From UBA7683 sp964397855 (GTDB lineage: Bacteria > Patescibacteriota > Saccharimonadia > Saccharimonadales > UBA7683): a DNA stretch of 41,714 nt. Position 1 is the first letter of the stretch. Each line of letters opens with the position of its first letter. A program made the translations under genes and the position numbers. This document shows positions 24,265-32,354 of this stretch, one piece after another. The notes beneath the pieces were generated by a model, which was given only the letters and a program-made list of their open reading frames with translations, searched no databases and was not told where the DNA came from. Location of the stretch: contig CAYNKQ010000011.1 in the NCBI GenBank assembly GCA_964397855.1, forward strand, positions 1-41,714. The letters run 5' to 3'.

Positions 24265-24307
24265 ACATTATCATGCTATTGACTTTTTGTCAACTTTAGA
24301 ATAAACT
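24265..24307. promoter_or_regulatory. Divergent promoters with interleaved -35 boxes
   Basis: TTGAC-TTTTT-GTCAA (24279-24293). Minus: TTGACA-17-TAATGT toward the 436-aa gene. Plus: TTGACT-17-TAAACT (24302-24307) toward the 101-aa gene, whose ATG lies 10 nt after the -10. Both spacers are exactly 17 bp. Confidence 0.68.
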
Positions 24308-24317
24308 GTTACTACCT

Positions 24318-24623
24318 ATGAGTGTGAATAAAACCACAAAGTGGCCGCTTTTGAGCGAACTTTCTGCCGATACGGTGTCTGATGCAGTCCGTGCTGACGG
24401 GGGCGATGTATTGCCTATTACCTTTGACCGCGGCGAAACTCAAGAAATCGGCGCACTAATGATAAACCCCAACGCATTTTCTAGAGGCGCGCGACTTGGC
24501 CAATTTTCTGTAAGAGGAGTAACTGTGCCACCAGACTTTGATGTGGTTATTGATGTTGATCCGTTTTCAGCAGACGGCAGCTATGGCACGGTAAGTCTTA
24601 CTAAGACAATAGTAGCCGAGTAA
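24318..24623 (+). CDS. 101-aa protein of unknown function
   Basis: A soluble, mostly beta-type small protein (VTVPPDFDVVIDVDPFSADG, TVSLTKTIVAE). No family recognised. Transcribed from the plus-strand arm of the shared promoter palindrome, with a 10-nt gap between -10 and ATG and no Shine-Dalgarno. It stops 1 nt before the convergent MurE-like gene's stop. Confidence 0.6.
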   Translation: MSVNKTTKWPLLSELSADTVSDAVRADGGDVLPITFDRGETQEIGALMINPNAFSRGARLGQFSVRGVTVPPDFDVVIDVDPFSADGSYGTVSLTKTIVAE

Positions 24624-24624
24624 C

Positions 24625-25980
24625 TTAGGCAGCTTTCTTTCGTTTAAGGGCGTGGCGTGCAGTCATTTCTTCACTATATTCTCGAGAAATCGTCATCGTA
24701 GCTTCATCAAAATTATCGCTTTCAGTATGAATAATGCCTGGCTTATTGGTCAGAATCGACTTTTCATGGCCTTTTCCAAGCAACATAACAACGTCACCTT
24801 TTTTCGCTTGGCCAATGGCGTAAGCAACCGCTGCTTCACGTTCATGGATCAAAAACAGATCTTTGCCTTCAACTTTTCCGACAGCTTCAGCACCACCTGC
24901 AATCTGTTTTAAGATAAGGGTACCGTCTATATCTCTGTCGTCTTCTTCAGTCACAACCACAATATCTCCATATTCCGCAGCGAGCCTTCCTTGCTCTGAT
25001 CGCTTTGTGCTGTCTCGGCGACCAGCGCTACCAAATACAACAAAAAGCCTACCCTTAACTGTTGGCTTGATTTCAGAAAGCACTTTTTCAAAACTCTCTG
25101 GTGTATGTGCGTAGTCAATAATCACTTCAAAATCCTGGCCCTCGTCAACACGCGCCATACGACCCTCAACACTTTGCAGACTCGCAATTCCCTTTTCTAT
25201 CTGGCTTTTACTAAGGCCGACAGCGCAACCAACACCAACAGCAGCTAGGCTGTTCATCACGTTAAAACTCCCTGGCAAATTACAGGTAATATTGTAGGTT
25301 TCGCCACTTGTTTTAATCTGATATGTACTGCCCGAGGCGCTCAGTGCGACCTTACTCGCCCGAAGATCTCCAGAGGTAAGACCGTATCGAATTGGGGTGC
25401 TGACTTCTGCAGCAAACAAGTCGGCACTTGGGTCCTCGCCATTGAGAATGCCTGTCTGCAAGCCACTTTTGTTTTTACCGGCAAGTGTAAAGAGTTTCTT
25501 CTTACTATCTCTGTAATGTTCGAACGTTCCATGATAATCCAGGTGTTCATGGTTAATGTTGGTCATGACCGCGACAGAAAACGGAATTCCCCAGACGCGA
25601 TTTTGAGCTAGCGCATGACTTGTCACCTCTAGAACCAACCAGTCTACATTGGCGGCTTTCACTTTCTTGAGGTTCTGAATTAACTTTTTAGAACCCATCG
25701 TCGTAAGGCGTGAAGTATTTGCCTGAACGCCGCTACCATCGCCAAGATCAAGTGAAATCGTAGTCATCATAGCGACTTTCTTTCCGCTGTTACGGAGCAT
25801 CTGTGTAATAAGCGTACTTGTGGTAGTTTTACCATCTGTACCTGTTACGCCAATCACATTCACTCCCTTGAGCGGAAAACCCGCTAGCGTCTGTTCGAGC
25901 ATAGCCTCTGCCAGGTGACCTGCCGGTTCAATCTTTTGAAATATGGAATGCGGAATAAGTTTTTTAACGAGTGATCTCAT
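24625..25980 (-). CDS. murE: MurE-type Mur ligase lacking the N-terminal domain
   Basis: A 451-aa ATP-dependent amide ligase. Seen: P-loop GVTGTDGKTTTS (residues 44-55), HLDYHGT (146-152), LPGSFNVMNSLAA and the C-terminal KGHEKS. MurE adds the third amino acid to UDP-MurNAc-L-Ala-D-Glu. Odd: only about 45 residues precede the P-loop where typical MurE has about 100, so most of the UDP-MurNAc-binding domain is missing, and the DNPR motif of meso-diaminopimelate-adding enzymes reads DDRD (347-350). The residue added cannot be predicted. TAAGAT ends 6 nt before the ATG with no Shine-Dalgarno. Confidence 0.85.
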   Translation of the reverse strand: MRSLVKKLIPHSIFQKIEPAGHLAEAMLEQTLAGFPLKGVNVIGVTGTDGKTTTSTLITQMLRNSGKKVAMMTTISLDLGDGSGVQANTSRLTTMGSKKLIQNLKKVKAANVDWLVLEVTSHALAQNRVWGIPFSVAVMTNINHEHLDYHGTFEHYRDSKKKLFTLAGKNKSGLQTGILNGEDPSADLFAAEVSTPIRYGLTSGDLRASKVALSASGSTYQIKTSGETYNITCNLPGSFNVMNSLAAVGVGCAVGLSKSQIEKGIASLQSVEGRMARVDEGQDFEVIIDYAHTPESFEKVLSEIKPTVKGRLFVVFGSAGRRDSTKRSEQGRLAAEYGDIVVVTEEDDRDIDGTLILKQIAGGAEAVGKVEGKDLFLIHEREAAVAYAIGQAKKGDVVMLLGKGHEKSILTNKPGIIHTESDNFDEATMTISREYSEEMTARHALKRKKAA

Positions 25981-25997
25981 ATGTAAATCTTAGCAGA

Positions 25998-26519
25998 CTA
26001 CATTATGCGATTAACATTATTTGTATAAAATCCCGCGAGACCACGTTCGCCCAAGGCTCGTTCATAGCGCTGTGCTTTTCGAAGCAAGGTTGCGACTTCT
26101 CTTTCTGCCATCAGGTCGTTGGCTGTTGTATGAATACACTCGCTGCCAACCAATAATCCAGTTATCGTTGCCACTTCCCGCTCACCCAAGAACGTAGAGG
26201 ATGCGTATGACATATCCTCAGCCTCATACCTGCGGAGAGAGTGCAGCCATTCAATACCTTCTGCGGTCTGATTAACACTTGTCGTATGGATAAGTCCGGC
26301 TTTTGTAGGTTGTGTGTCATGTATGATTGCACCCGAAAAAATACTGTCTGTGAATATCAGTTCTACCCACTGAGCTTCGCCAATAAACCACACCCTTTCG
26401 TCCTCTAGCCCCATCAGAGTCACTGATTCTTCTTTGAGTCTGACCTCTACAGCCTGCGCAAGGTTCACGAAATATTCGTAGCTTGGGTGATCAACAACCG
26501 ATTCTATTACCTCAGACAT
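25998..26519 (-). CDS. 173-aa protein of unknown function
   Basis: A soluble acidic protein (MSEVIESVVDHPSYEYFVN...) with beta-type segments (VWFIGEAQWVELIFTDSIF) and a basic helical C-terminus (LLRKAQRYERALGERGLAG). No family recognised. TACCAT (26527-26532, minus strand) ends 7 nt before the ATG, no Shine-Dalgarno. It is divergent from tsaD with only 45 bp between the start codons, so the two promoters overlap. The MurE-like gene lies 17 nt downstream with its own -10. Confidence 0.65.
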   Translation of the reverse strand: MSEVIESVVDHPSYEYFVNLAQAVEVRLKEESVTLMGLEDERVWFIGEAQWVELIFTDSIFSGAIIHDTQPTKAGLIHTTSVNQTAEGIEWLHSLRRYEAEDMSYASSTFLGEREVATITGLLVGSECIHTTANDLMAEREVATLLRKAQRYERALGERGLAGFYTNNVNRIM

Positions 26520-26564
26520 AATTCATATGGTACCAAGGTGTACCACTCCTGTATACTACTGAAT

Positions 26565-27623
26565 ATGAAAATTCTCGCTTTAGAGACAAGTTGTGATGAA
26601 ACCTCAGTTGCTGTTGTTGAAAACGGCAGCATCGTGCACTCCCTTGTCGTAAACAGCCAAATTGATATTCATAAAGCATTCGGCGGGGTTGTGCCTGAAA
26701 TCGCTGCTAGAAGTCATATAGAAGTTGTTCTACCCGTTATTCAACAAGGACTCGACGAAGCTTCGTGCAGTTGGGATGATATCGACGCAATTGCAGTCAC
26801 ACAAGGGCCAGGGCTTCTTGGATCACTACTTATCGGGACTCTCACCGCGCGCACTCTTGCCTGGAGCCTCAATAAGCCGCTCTACCCCGTGCACCACATT
26901 CTCGGCCACATCTACGCCAACTGGATTACAGATGGCCCGGCTTATTCAACCCCCTACCCTAGCAAGCAACCAGAGTTTCCTATACTAGCCCTTATTGTAA
27001 GCGGTGGCCACACTCAGTTGATGCTTGCAACAGATCATACTGACTGGAAAGTAATCGGCCGAACAAGAGACGACGCCGTTGGCGAAGCTTTTGACAAAGT
27101 AGCCAAAGTGCTCGGACTCCCCTACCCTGGTGGTCCAAGCGTTGCCAAAGCCGCAGAACTTGGTGATCCAAAAAAGTACGTCTTACCAACGCCACACGTT
27201 GACACGCCATACGATTTTAGCTTTTCAGGTCTTAAAACGGCCGTTCTGCGGGCAGTTCAACAAGAATGCGGTAAAACACACGACTTTCCAAGTTTTGAGC
27301 TCGCAGCGCTTCTGAGCGAGACACAACGCAATGACTTTGCAGCCAGCTTTCAGGCCAAGGCAATCGACTACCTTGTTGCTAAAGCAAAAGTTGCTTATGA
27401 CGAGTTTCAGCCGAAATCAGTAATCATTGGCGGTGGAGTTGCCGCTTCGCTACCCCTTCGCGAAGCGCTTTCAGCAAAACTCCCGGTAGAAATTAACTAC
27501 GCTCCACAGATTCTCTGTACAGATAACGCTGCCATGATTGGTGCAATCGCCTATTACCAGGCACAGTCAAAAGAGCCAACAGATCCTCGTCAGCTCGAAA
27601 CAAAACCTTCCTGGCCACTATAA
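26565..27623 (+). CDS. tsaD: tRNA threonylcarbamoyladenosine synthase subunit TsaD
   Basis: A 352-aa ASKHA-fold protein. Seen: MKILALETSCDETSVAVV, the metal-binding HHILGHIYANW, LIVSGGHTQLM, DDAVGEAFDKVAKVLGLPYPGG, the FSGLKTAV block and IGGGVAAS. With TsaB, TsaC and TsaE it installs t6A37 on tRNAs reading ANN codons; the partners are not in view. Start: the frame extends to 26487, but TATACT (26552-26557) ends 7 nt before ATG 26565, which begins the canonical sequence; predicted leaderless. Confidence 0.97.
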   Translation: MKILALETSCDETSVAVVENGSIVHSLVVNSQIDIHKAFGGVVPEIAARSHIEVVLPVIQQGLDEASCSWDDIDAIAVTQGPGLLGSLLIGTLTARTLAWSLNKPLYPVHHILGHIYANWITDGPAYSTPYPSKQPEFPILALIVSGGHTQLMLATDHTDWKVIGRTRDDAVGEAFDKVAKVLGLPYPGGPSVAKAAELGDPKKYVLPTPHVDTPYDFSFSGLKTAVLRAVQQECGKTHDFPSFELAALLSETQRNDFAASFQAKAIDYLVAKAKVAYDEFQPKSVIIGGGVAASLPLREALSAKLPVEINYAPQILCTDNAAMIGAIAYYQAQSKEPTDPRQLETKPSWPL

Positions 27624-27651
27624 GCCCATATCCGCCCAGTAAGCTGGGTGG

Positions 27652-28503
27652 CTACTGCATAGATTGTTCGAGGTGGCCTAGCGCTCTCCATACAGCCGTA
27701 CTAGCGTCGTTCAAAATCTGATCGTTCAGGTCAGCCTGCTCCGCCGGAGTCAACTCACCTCCACCTATCATGTATCCGCCTTCTCCAGAAACATATGTCT
27801 CATAAGGCGCTTGAGTAACATCGTAAGTACCCAGCATTGCGTTTGCTACACCAGAATCTGTGTGGTTCACAAATGCTGAGTCGTCTCCTACTTGAACCCT
27901 AAAACCATACACTTCTGAGTCAAGAGCTGGCTCGTCACCTTCGTAAAAAACGTTATCTATGCTGCTTTTTTCCGTAACTGTGTCGCGAGTAACACTCACT
28001 GCCTCGGAGCCGGGAACGTACACCGTCAATGTCTCGGACAATGTACCAACCTGCTGCGCTGAACCTTCTTGAGTAAGTGTAATGCCGTACTCTGAACGTT
28101 TTTCAGGCGAAAGCCTCTGAGCTTTTTCGATCAAGGCGGTGAACTGCTTGTTGTCGAGCCCTACCGCCTCGACTCTTCGCGCTCTATGATCATCGTCTTG
28201 GTCGGCGATTCGCTGATTCTCAGTAGCGAGTGCTCTACTTTCAGTTCGTCGCTTAATCTCTAGCGTATGATTCTTTTTTCGGGCTTGATCTAAGGCCGTC
28301 TTGCCAGTTGAGCGATCAAAGGCACCAACTCCTGCTTCTATTGCGGGTCTGGCTCCTGCGCCAACAGCTAGTAAGGTCAACCCAGCTACTACGGCTCGGA
28401 CTCTAGTAGTTTTTATTGTTCGAGATTCGCTAGAACGCGATCTGCCTGATTCGCCACTTCGTTGTGATCTAGTTGGGTCGTATCTTTGAGCTAGGGATTT
28501 CAT
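27652..28503 (-). CDS. Membrane-anchored exported protein of unknown function
   Basis: A 283-aa protein. The N-terminus (residues 1-35) is very rich in Arg and Ser (RSQRSGESGRSRSSESR), followed by one hydrophobic helix (~36-52), a charged coiled-coil-like stretch (~65-110: DQARKKNHTLEIKRRTESRA) and an acidic, probably extracytoplasmic domain with the Gly-rich motif GEGGYMIGGGELTP. No family recognised. The basic head may stay in the cytoplasm. Promoter TTGACA-17-TATTAT; the -10 ends 7 nt before the ATG, no Shine-Dalgarno. Confidence 0.65.
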   Translation of the reverse strand: MKSLAQRYDPTRSQRSGESGRSRSSESRTIKTTRVRAVVAGLTLLAVGAGARPAIEAGVGAFDRSTGKTALDQARKKNHTLEIKRRTESRALATENQRIADQDDDHRARRVEAVGLDNKQFTALIEKAQRLSPEKRSEYGITLTQEGSAQQVGTLSETLTVYVPGSEAVSVTRDTVTEKSSIDNVFYEGDEPALDSEVYGFRVQVGDDSAFVNHTDSGVANAMLGTYDVTQAPYETYVSGEGGYMIGGGELTPAEQADLNDQILNDASTAVWRALGHLEQSMQ

Positions 28504-28510
28504 AGTGTAT

Positions 28511-28539
28511 ATAATAGCACGGATGACAAATTATGTCAA
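28511..28539 (-). promoter_or_regulatory. Promoter with palindromic -35 region
   Basis: Minus strand TTGACA-17-TATTAT (28539 down to 28511), with TGACA-AATTA-TGTCA (28524-28538) at the -35. The 14-nt GTCAAGTTGTTATA at 28535-28548 is identical to 21446-21459, in front of the 148-aa gene. The plus-strand counterpart (ATGACA-16-TATAGG) is weak. Confidence 0.6.
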
Positions 28540-28708
28540 GTTGTTATAGGGGTGGTCAGCTGGTACAATAGTATTCAATATGTGTATAGACATCCAGCAA
28601 TTACATCTTGGAACAGTTCGCGGTAGAGTGGCATAGCCCTAGATTTAATATTTTTTTAATGATTACAACCGAATTTTCACATGAATGCAACTATTAACTT
28701 AATTCCCT

Positions 28709-28762
28709 GTCATCCTGGGTGTAACCGAAAGATCTAGATCCTTCGGTTACACCCAGGATGAC
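28709..28762. repeat. 54-bp inverted-repeat element just upstream of valS
   Basis: Two 21-bp arms (28709-28729 and 28742-28762), perfectly complementary, start GTCATCCTGGG and end CCCAGGATGAC. The centre AGATCTAGATCC is itself palindromic apart from the outer A/C. The ends match the element between groES and groEL. It would form a long hairpin about 20 nt before the valS ATG. Confidence 0.8.
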
Positions 28763-28783
28763 GACACGAAAGAAGAGTAGACA

Positions 28784-31330
28784 ATGAACCTACCAAAAAT
28801 ATACGAACCAAACCAGTATGAAGCTGACATATACGCACTCTGGGAATCCAGCGGAGCATTTGAGCCCAAAGGAAAAGGTAAGCCGTATAGCATTATCATG
28901 CCACCACCAAACGCAAACGGCAATTTACACACTGGTCACGCACTCGGCAACGCGGTTCAAGACAGCCTTATCCGTTATCACCGCATGAAAGGGGACAGAA
29001 CCATCTATATCCCTGGCGCAGATCACGCAGGATTTGAAACCTGGGTAGTATACGAACGTCAACTGGAAAAAGAAGGTAAAAGCCGTTTTGATTTCAAACG
29101 CGAAGAACTATATAGCCAGGTGTGGGATTTTGTTGCCAAAAACAGGGGCAACATGGAAATTCAGCTACGAGAACTTGGCGCCAGCGTTGACTGGAGCAAG
29201 TCTGTTTTTACTCTTGATGACGCTGTAGTAAAAACTGCTTACAAAACATTCGAGCGAATGTGGACGGAAAAGCTCATCTACAGAGGCGAGAGACTTGTAA
29301 GCTACTGTACAAAACACCAAACGAGCTTCGCAGATATTGAAGTTGAATATAAAGACGAGAAGTCTTCGATTTGGGATATTAGCTATCTGTTAGTAGAGGG
29401 AGAAGGGGATATTATCATTGCTACAACCCGACCAGAAACGATGTTTGGCGACGTGGCAATTGCCGTTAACCCCAAAGACGAACGCTACAAGGATCTAGTA
29501 GGGAGGCATGTAACAATTCCACTTATAGATAAGGCCATTCCGATTATTGCAGATGAGATGGTGGATTTTGAATTTGGCACAGGTGCCGTAAAGATCACTC
29601 CGGCGCATGATCCGAACGACTTTGAAGTAGGGGAGCGGCATAATCTCCCACGAATATCAGTGATCAACTTTGACGGCACCATGGGTGAGAATGCACCGTT
29701 AAAGTACCAGAACATGACCGTACTCGAAGCTCGAGAGGCCACACTAACAGATCTTGAAGCTGAAGGTCGACTGGTTAACGAAACACCTCACAGTCACTCG
29801 GTTGGCCACTGCTATAAGTGTGGCACAGTTATTCAGCCACTCTTAAAAGATCAGTGGTTTATTCGAGTTCGACCACTCGCAGACCGAGCAGTTGTAGCAA
29901 TTGAAGAAGGTCAAGTTACATTTACCCCAGAAAATAAGGGGCGAGTGCTTGTCAACTATCTAAAAAACCTGAAAGATTGGAACATCTCGCGACAAATTCC
30001 ATGGGGGATTCCAATTCCAGCTTTTCAAAATGTTGACGATCCCGACGATTGGATCTTTGATGAACGAGTTGAAGAAGAGACAATCTTGAAAGATGGCAAA
30101 ACCTACCAACGTGACTCAGACACCTTCGATACATGGTTTTCATCTGGCCAGTGGCCCTTTATCACCACAAAGTATCACGACAGCGGTGAACTGGCGGAGT
30201 TTTTCCCAAACAGTCTGATGGAAACTGGACACGACATCCTGTTCCCTTGGGTCAGCCGCATGATCATGCTAAGCCTTTATGGCGAAGATTCCATACCATT
30301 TAAAAACGTTTACCTTCACGGTCTGGTCCTCGATCCACACGGACAGAAAATGAGCAAAAGCAAAGGCAACGTGATTAATCCTCAAGAGATAATGGCCGAA
30401 TTTGGTTCTGATGCCCTACGACTAGGTCTCCTTGCCTCAAGAAGCGCTGGCCAAAATCAGGCTTTTGGTAAAGACAAAGTCATAGCGGGCAGAAACTTCT
30501 GCAACAAACTCTGGAACGTAGCTCGATATATTGAAGGCGTAGTTGGCGACGATTTCGAGCTCAGGACCCCTAAGCCCCAAACTCCTGCTGACCACTGGAT
30601 TATCCGCGAGCTTGATGCTGCAGCCAGCGAAGTTGCCACGATGCTTGAAGAATACCGTTTCGCGGAGGCGTTTGAGACCGTCTACCACACCATTTGGGAC
30701 AAAATGGCTGACTGGTACCTAGAAGCCTCAAAAACCGCCCTAGAGCCCTCTACGATGGTCTGGGCGCTAGAAACCTGCTTGAAGCTTGCTCATCCATTTG
30801 CACCGTTCGTGACTGAAACAATTTGGCAAACGCTCAAATGGGAAGATAGCCAGGTCATCACTAATTCTTGGCCAGAGCGAACTAGTTATGACGCAGACCA
30901 GGCTACTCATTTTGAACAGCTCCAAAACATCATCACCGCAACTCGAGAAGTACTCGGGGCAGCTGGGTCAAACGATATCGCAATGACCACGCCAAATAGT
31001 CAGGTGGCACTCGAAAACGCTGATCTGCTTCGACGCATGACACGAGTTGGTTATGTACAAACAACAGATACGGGTGAAGGACTGCGACTCACTTCGACAC
31101 ACGAACACATCTGGCTTGATCTCGACACCGAACAAATTCAGAAGTACACCAGTAGTCTCAAGAAAAAACTTGAAGAAGTTGAACACGCTATAGAAGCTCT
31201 TGAAAAGCGTCTTTCTAACGAAAGTTATGTCAAAAATGCACCTGAAGCATTGGTAGAAGAGAGTAGAGAAGAGCTTAACGCCAAAAACGGCCAGGCTGAA
31301 CATCTTCGACATCAGTTAAAACACCTCTAG
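28784..31330 (+). CDS. valS: Valyl-tRNA synthetase
   Basis: An 848-aa class I aminoacyl-tRNA synthetase. Seen: the HIGH-type motif NANGNLHTGHAL (residues 43-54), the CP1 editing domain (TTRPETMFGDVAIAVNP), KMSKSKGN in the active site, an anticodon-binding helical domain and a C-terminal coiled coil (KKKLEEVEHAIEALEKRL). It charges tRNA-Val and edits mischarged Thr. A weak GAAGAG Shine-Dalgarno follows a long hairpin repeat. No T-box leader is visible. The EPSP-synthase homologue starts 2 nt after the stop, so the two are cotranscribed. Confidence 0.97.
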   Translation: MNLPKIYEPNQYEADIYALWESSGAFEPKGKGKPYSIIMPPPNANGNLHTGHALGNAVQDSLIRYHRMKGDRTIYIPGADHAGFETWVVYERQLEKEGKSRFDFKREELYSQVWDFVAKNRGNMEIQLRELGASVDWSKSVFTLDDAVVKTAYKTFERMWTEKLIYRGERLVSYCTKHQTSFADIEVEYKDEKSSIWDISYLLVEGEGDIIIATTRPETMFGDVAIAVNPKDERYKDLVGRHVTIPLIDKAIPIIADEMVDFEFGTGAVKITPAHDPNDFEVGERHNLPRISVINFDGTMGENAPLKYQNMTVLEAREATLTDLEAEGRLVNETPHSHSVGHCYKCGTVIQPLLKDQWFIRVRPLADRAVVAIEEGQVTFTPENKGRVLVNYLKNLKDWNISRQIPWGIPIPAFQNVDDPDDWIFDERVEEETILKDGKTYQRDSDTFDTWFSSGQWPFITTKYHDSGELAEFFPNSLMETGHDILFPWVSRMIMLSLYGEDSIPFKNVYLHGLVLDPHGQKMSKSKGNVINPQEIMAEFGSDALRLGLLASRSAGQNQAFGKDKVIAGRNFCNKLWNVARYIEGVVGDDFELRTPKPQTPADHWIIRELDAAASEVATMLEEYRFAEAFETVYHTIWDKMADWYLEASKTALEPSTMVWALETCLKLAHPFAPFVTETIWQTLKWEDSQVITNSWPERTSYDADQATHFEQLQNIITATREVLGAAGSNDIAMTTPNSQVALENADLLRRMTRVGYVQTTDTGEGLRLTSTHEHIWLDLDTEQIQKYTSSLKKKLEEVEHAIEALEKRLSNESYVKNAPEALVEESREELNAKNGQAEHLRHQLKHL

Positions 31331-31332
31331 CC

Positions 31333-32241
31333 ATGCCGAGCGTCACTTCTTCATATGCAGGGTCGGATCTTAGCGATAAACTAGAACAAACAATTCCACT
31401 CGATAAATCGTGGGTGATGAGACTTGGGGTGCTGGATCTAGCGGCAGAGAGCGCAACAACCATCGACTTTCTATCAAAACAGCAGGGCGAACTAAGCGAT
31501 GATCTTGCGGCACTACTTAGGTCATCTAAACAGTGGTTTAACGGGGAAGATATTGAAGTGGGGGAGTCGGGAACACTGTACCGCTTTCTACAGGCGCTTG
31601 CATGGAGCAAAGGCGAGAAGAAAACCTTTATTACATCTGGTACACTTTCAGGTCGGAGCATCACAAATGACTCAAAGCTATTGCAACGCCCTCTACAAGA
31701 CCTGCTACAGCTCGATGGCGGAACTTCACAGTGGGCAAGCGCTGCTATACTCTTCACCGAAGCGACCACCGAAGGGCTTACACGCATACCCTACAAGTTG
31801 GCGTTGTCTGTCGAAGCCAAAACGCACTGGCTAGACAAGCGACCCAAGGATGAACCCTGGGAAGCCCGAAAAGATGCGACCATCTACGCACAAGCCGTTG
31901 CATATCTTAACTACCTCAAGACTGGTCAGATCAGCTTCAAACCTGTCCAAGCTGAAGATTTCTGCTTTGCGCTGGCATACGATCTTATGACAGTGGAAGA
32001 AGGAGCGCGACGATGGCCACAACTGAGCGGACATGAAAGTAACCGACTAACGAGCGTAACCGAAAGTATCAAACAGATGCAGCGAGGGGAACTCATCACC
32101 GTAGCTGACCACCGAGTGGTTCAAGCAATGGTGATGCGATTTGGGTTAGAAAAATCACGTTTTGCAAAACCTGGCTGTGTTGCTAAGACCTGGCCACTGT
32201 TTTGGGAATTTATTAGCCGCGGATCAACAATCACGACCTAA
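31333..32241 (+). CDS. Divergent, shortened EPSP synthase (AroA-like) homologue
   Basis: A 302-aa protein against about 430 for ordinary 3-phosphoshikimate 1-carboxyvinyltransferase, yet the signatures appear in order: LDKSWVMR (Lys25, Ser26, Arg30; the SKSxxNR site), GESGTLYRFL (77-86; AGTAxRxL), RPLQDLL (119-125), GTSQW (130-134; SSQ), HESNRL (234-239; KETDRL with its Lys replaced by His), DHRVVQAM (259-266) and PGCVAKTWPLFWE (280-292). This is inference from motif order; overall identity looks low. The missing ~130 residues lie largely between the SSQ-like and KETDRL-like motifs. Coupled to valS (2-nt gap). It may be a degenerating shikimate enzyme or one with a changed substrate. Confidence 0.72.
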   Translation: MPSVTSSYAGSDLSDKLEQTIPLDKSWVMRLGVLDLAAESATTIDFLSKQQGELSDDLAALLRSSKQWFNGEDIEVGESGTLYRFLQALAWSKGEKKTFITSGTLSGRSITNDSKLLQRPLQDLLQLDGGTSQWASAAILFTEATTEGLTRIPYKLALSVEAKTHWLDKRPKDEPWEARKDATIYAQAVAYLNYLKTGQISFKPVQAEDFCFALAYDLMTVEEGARRWPQLSGHESNRLTSVTESIKQMQRGELITVADHRVVQAMVMRFGLEKSRFAKPGCVAKTWPLFWEFISRGSTITT

Positions 32242-32354
32242 ACTAGTCTGCCTCACCAAGACATACAGAATCTATATAGCTTGGAGAGGGACAGAGCTTA
32301 CGACAATTGCAAACATTCAGAACCCCCTATTTAGTTGTATTTACCGTCTTGCGA

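Noticed and set aside
28579..28635. 18-codon ORF after a TACAAT box
   Set aside because: Too short, no recognisable sequence, and the -10 to ATG gap is 9 nt; not enough to call a gene.
28504..28783. T-box riboswitch in front of valS
   Set aside because: No antiterminator T-box sequence or specifier stem is visible; the only strong structure is the inverted-repeat element.
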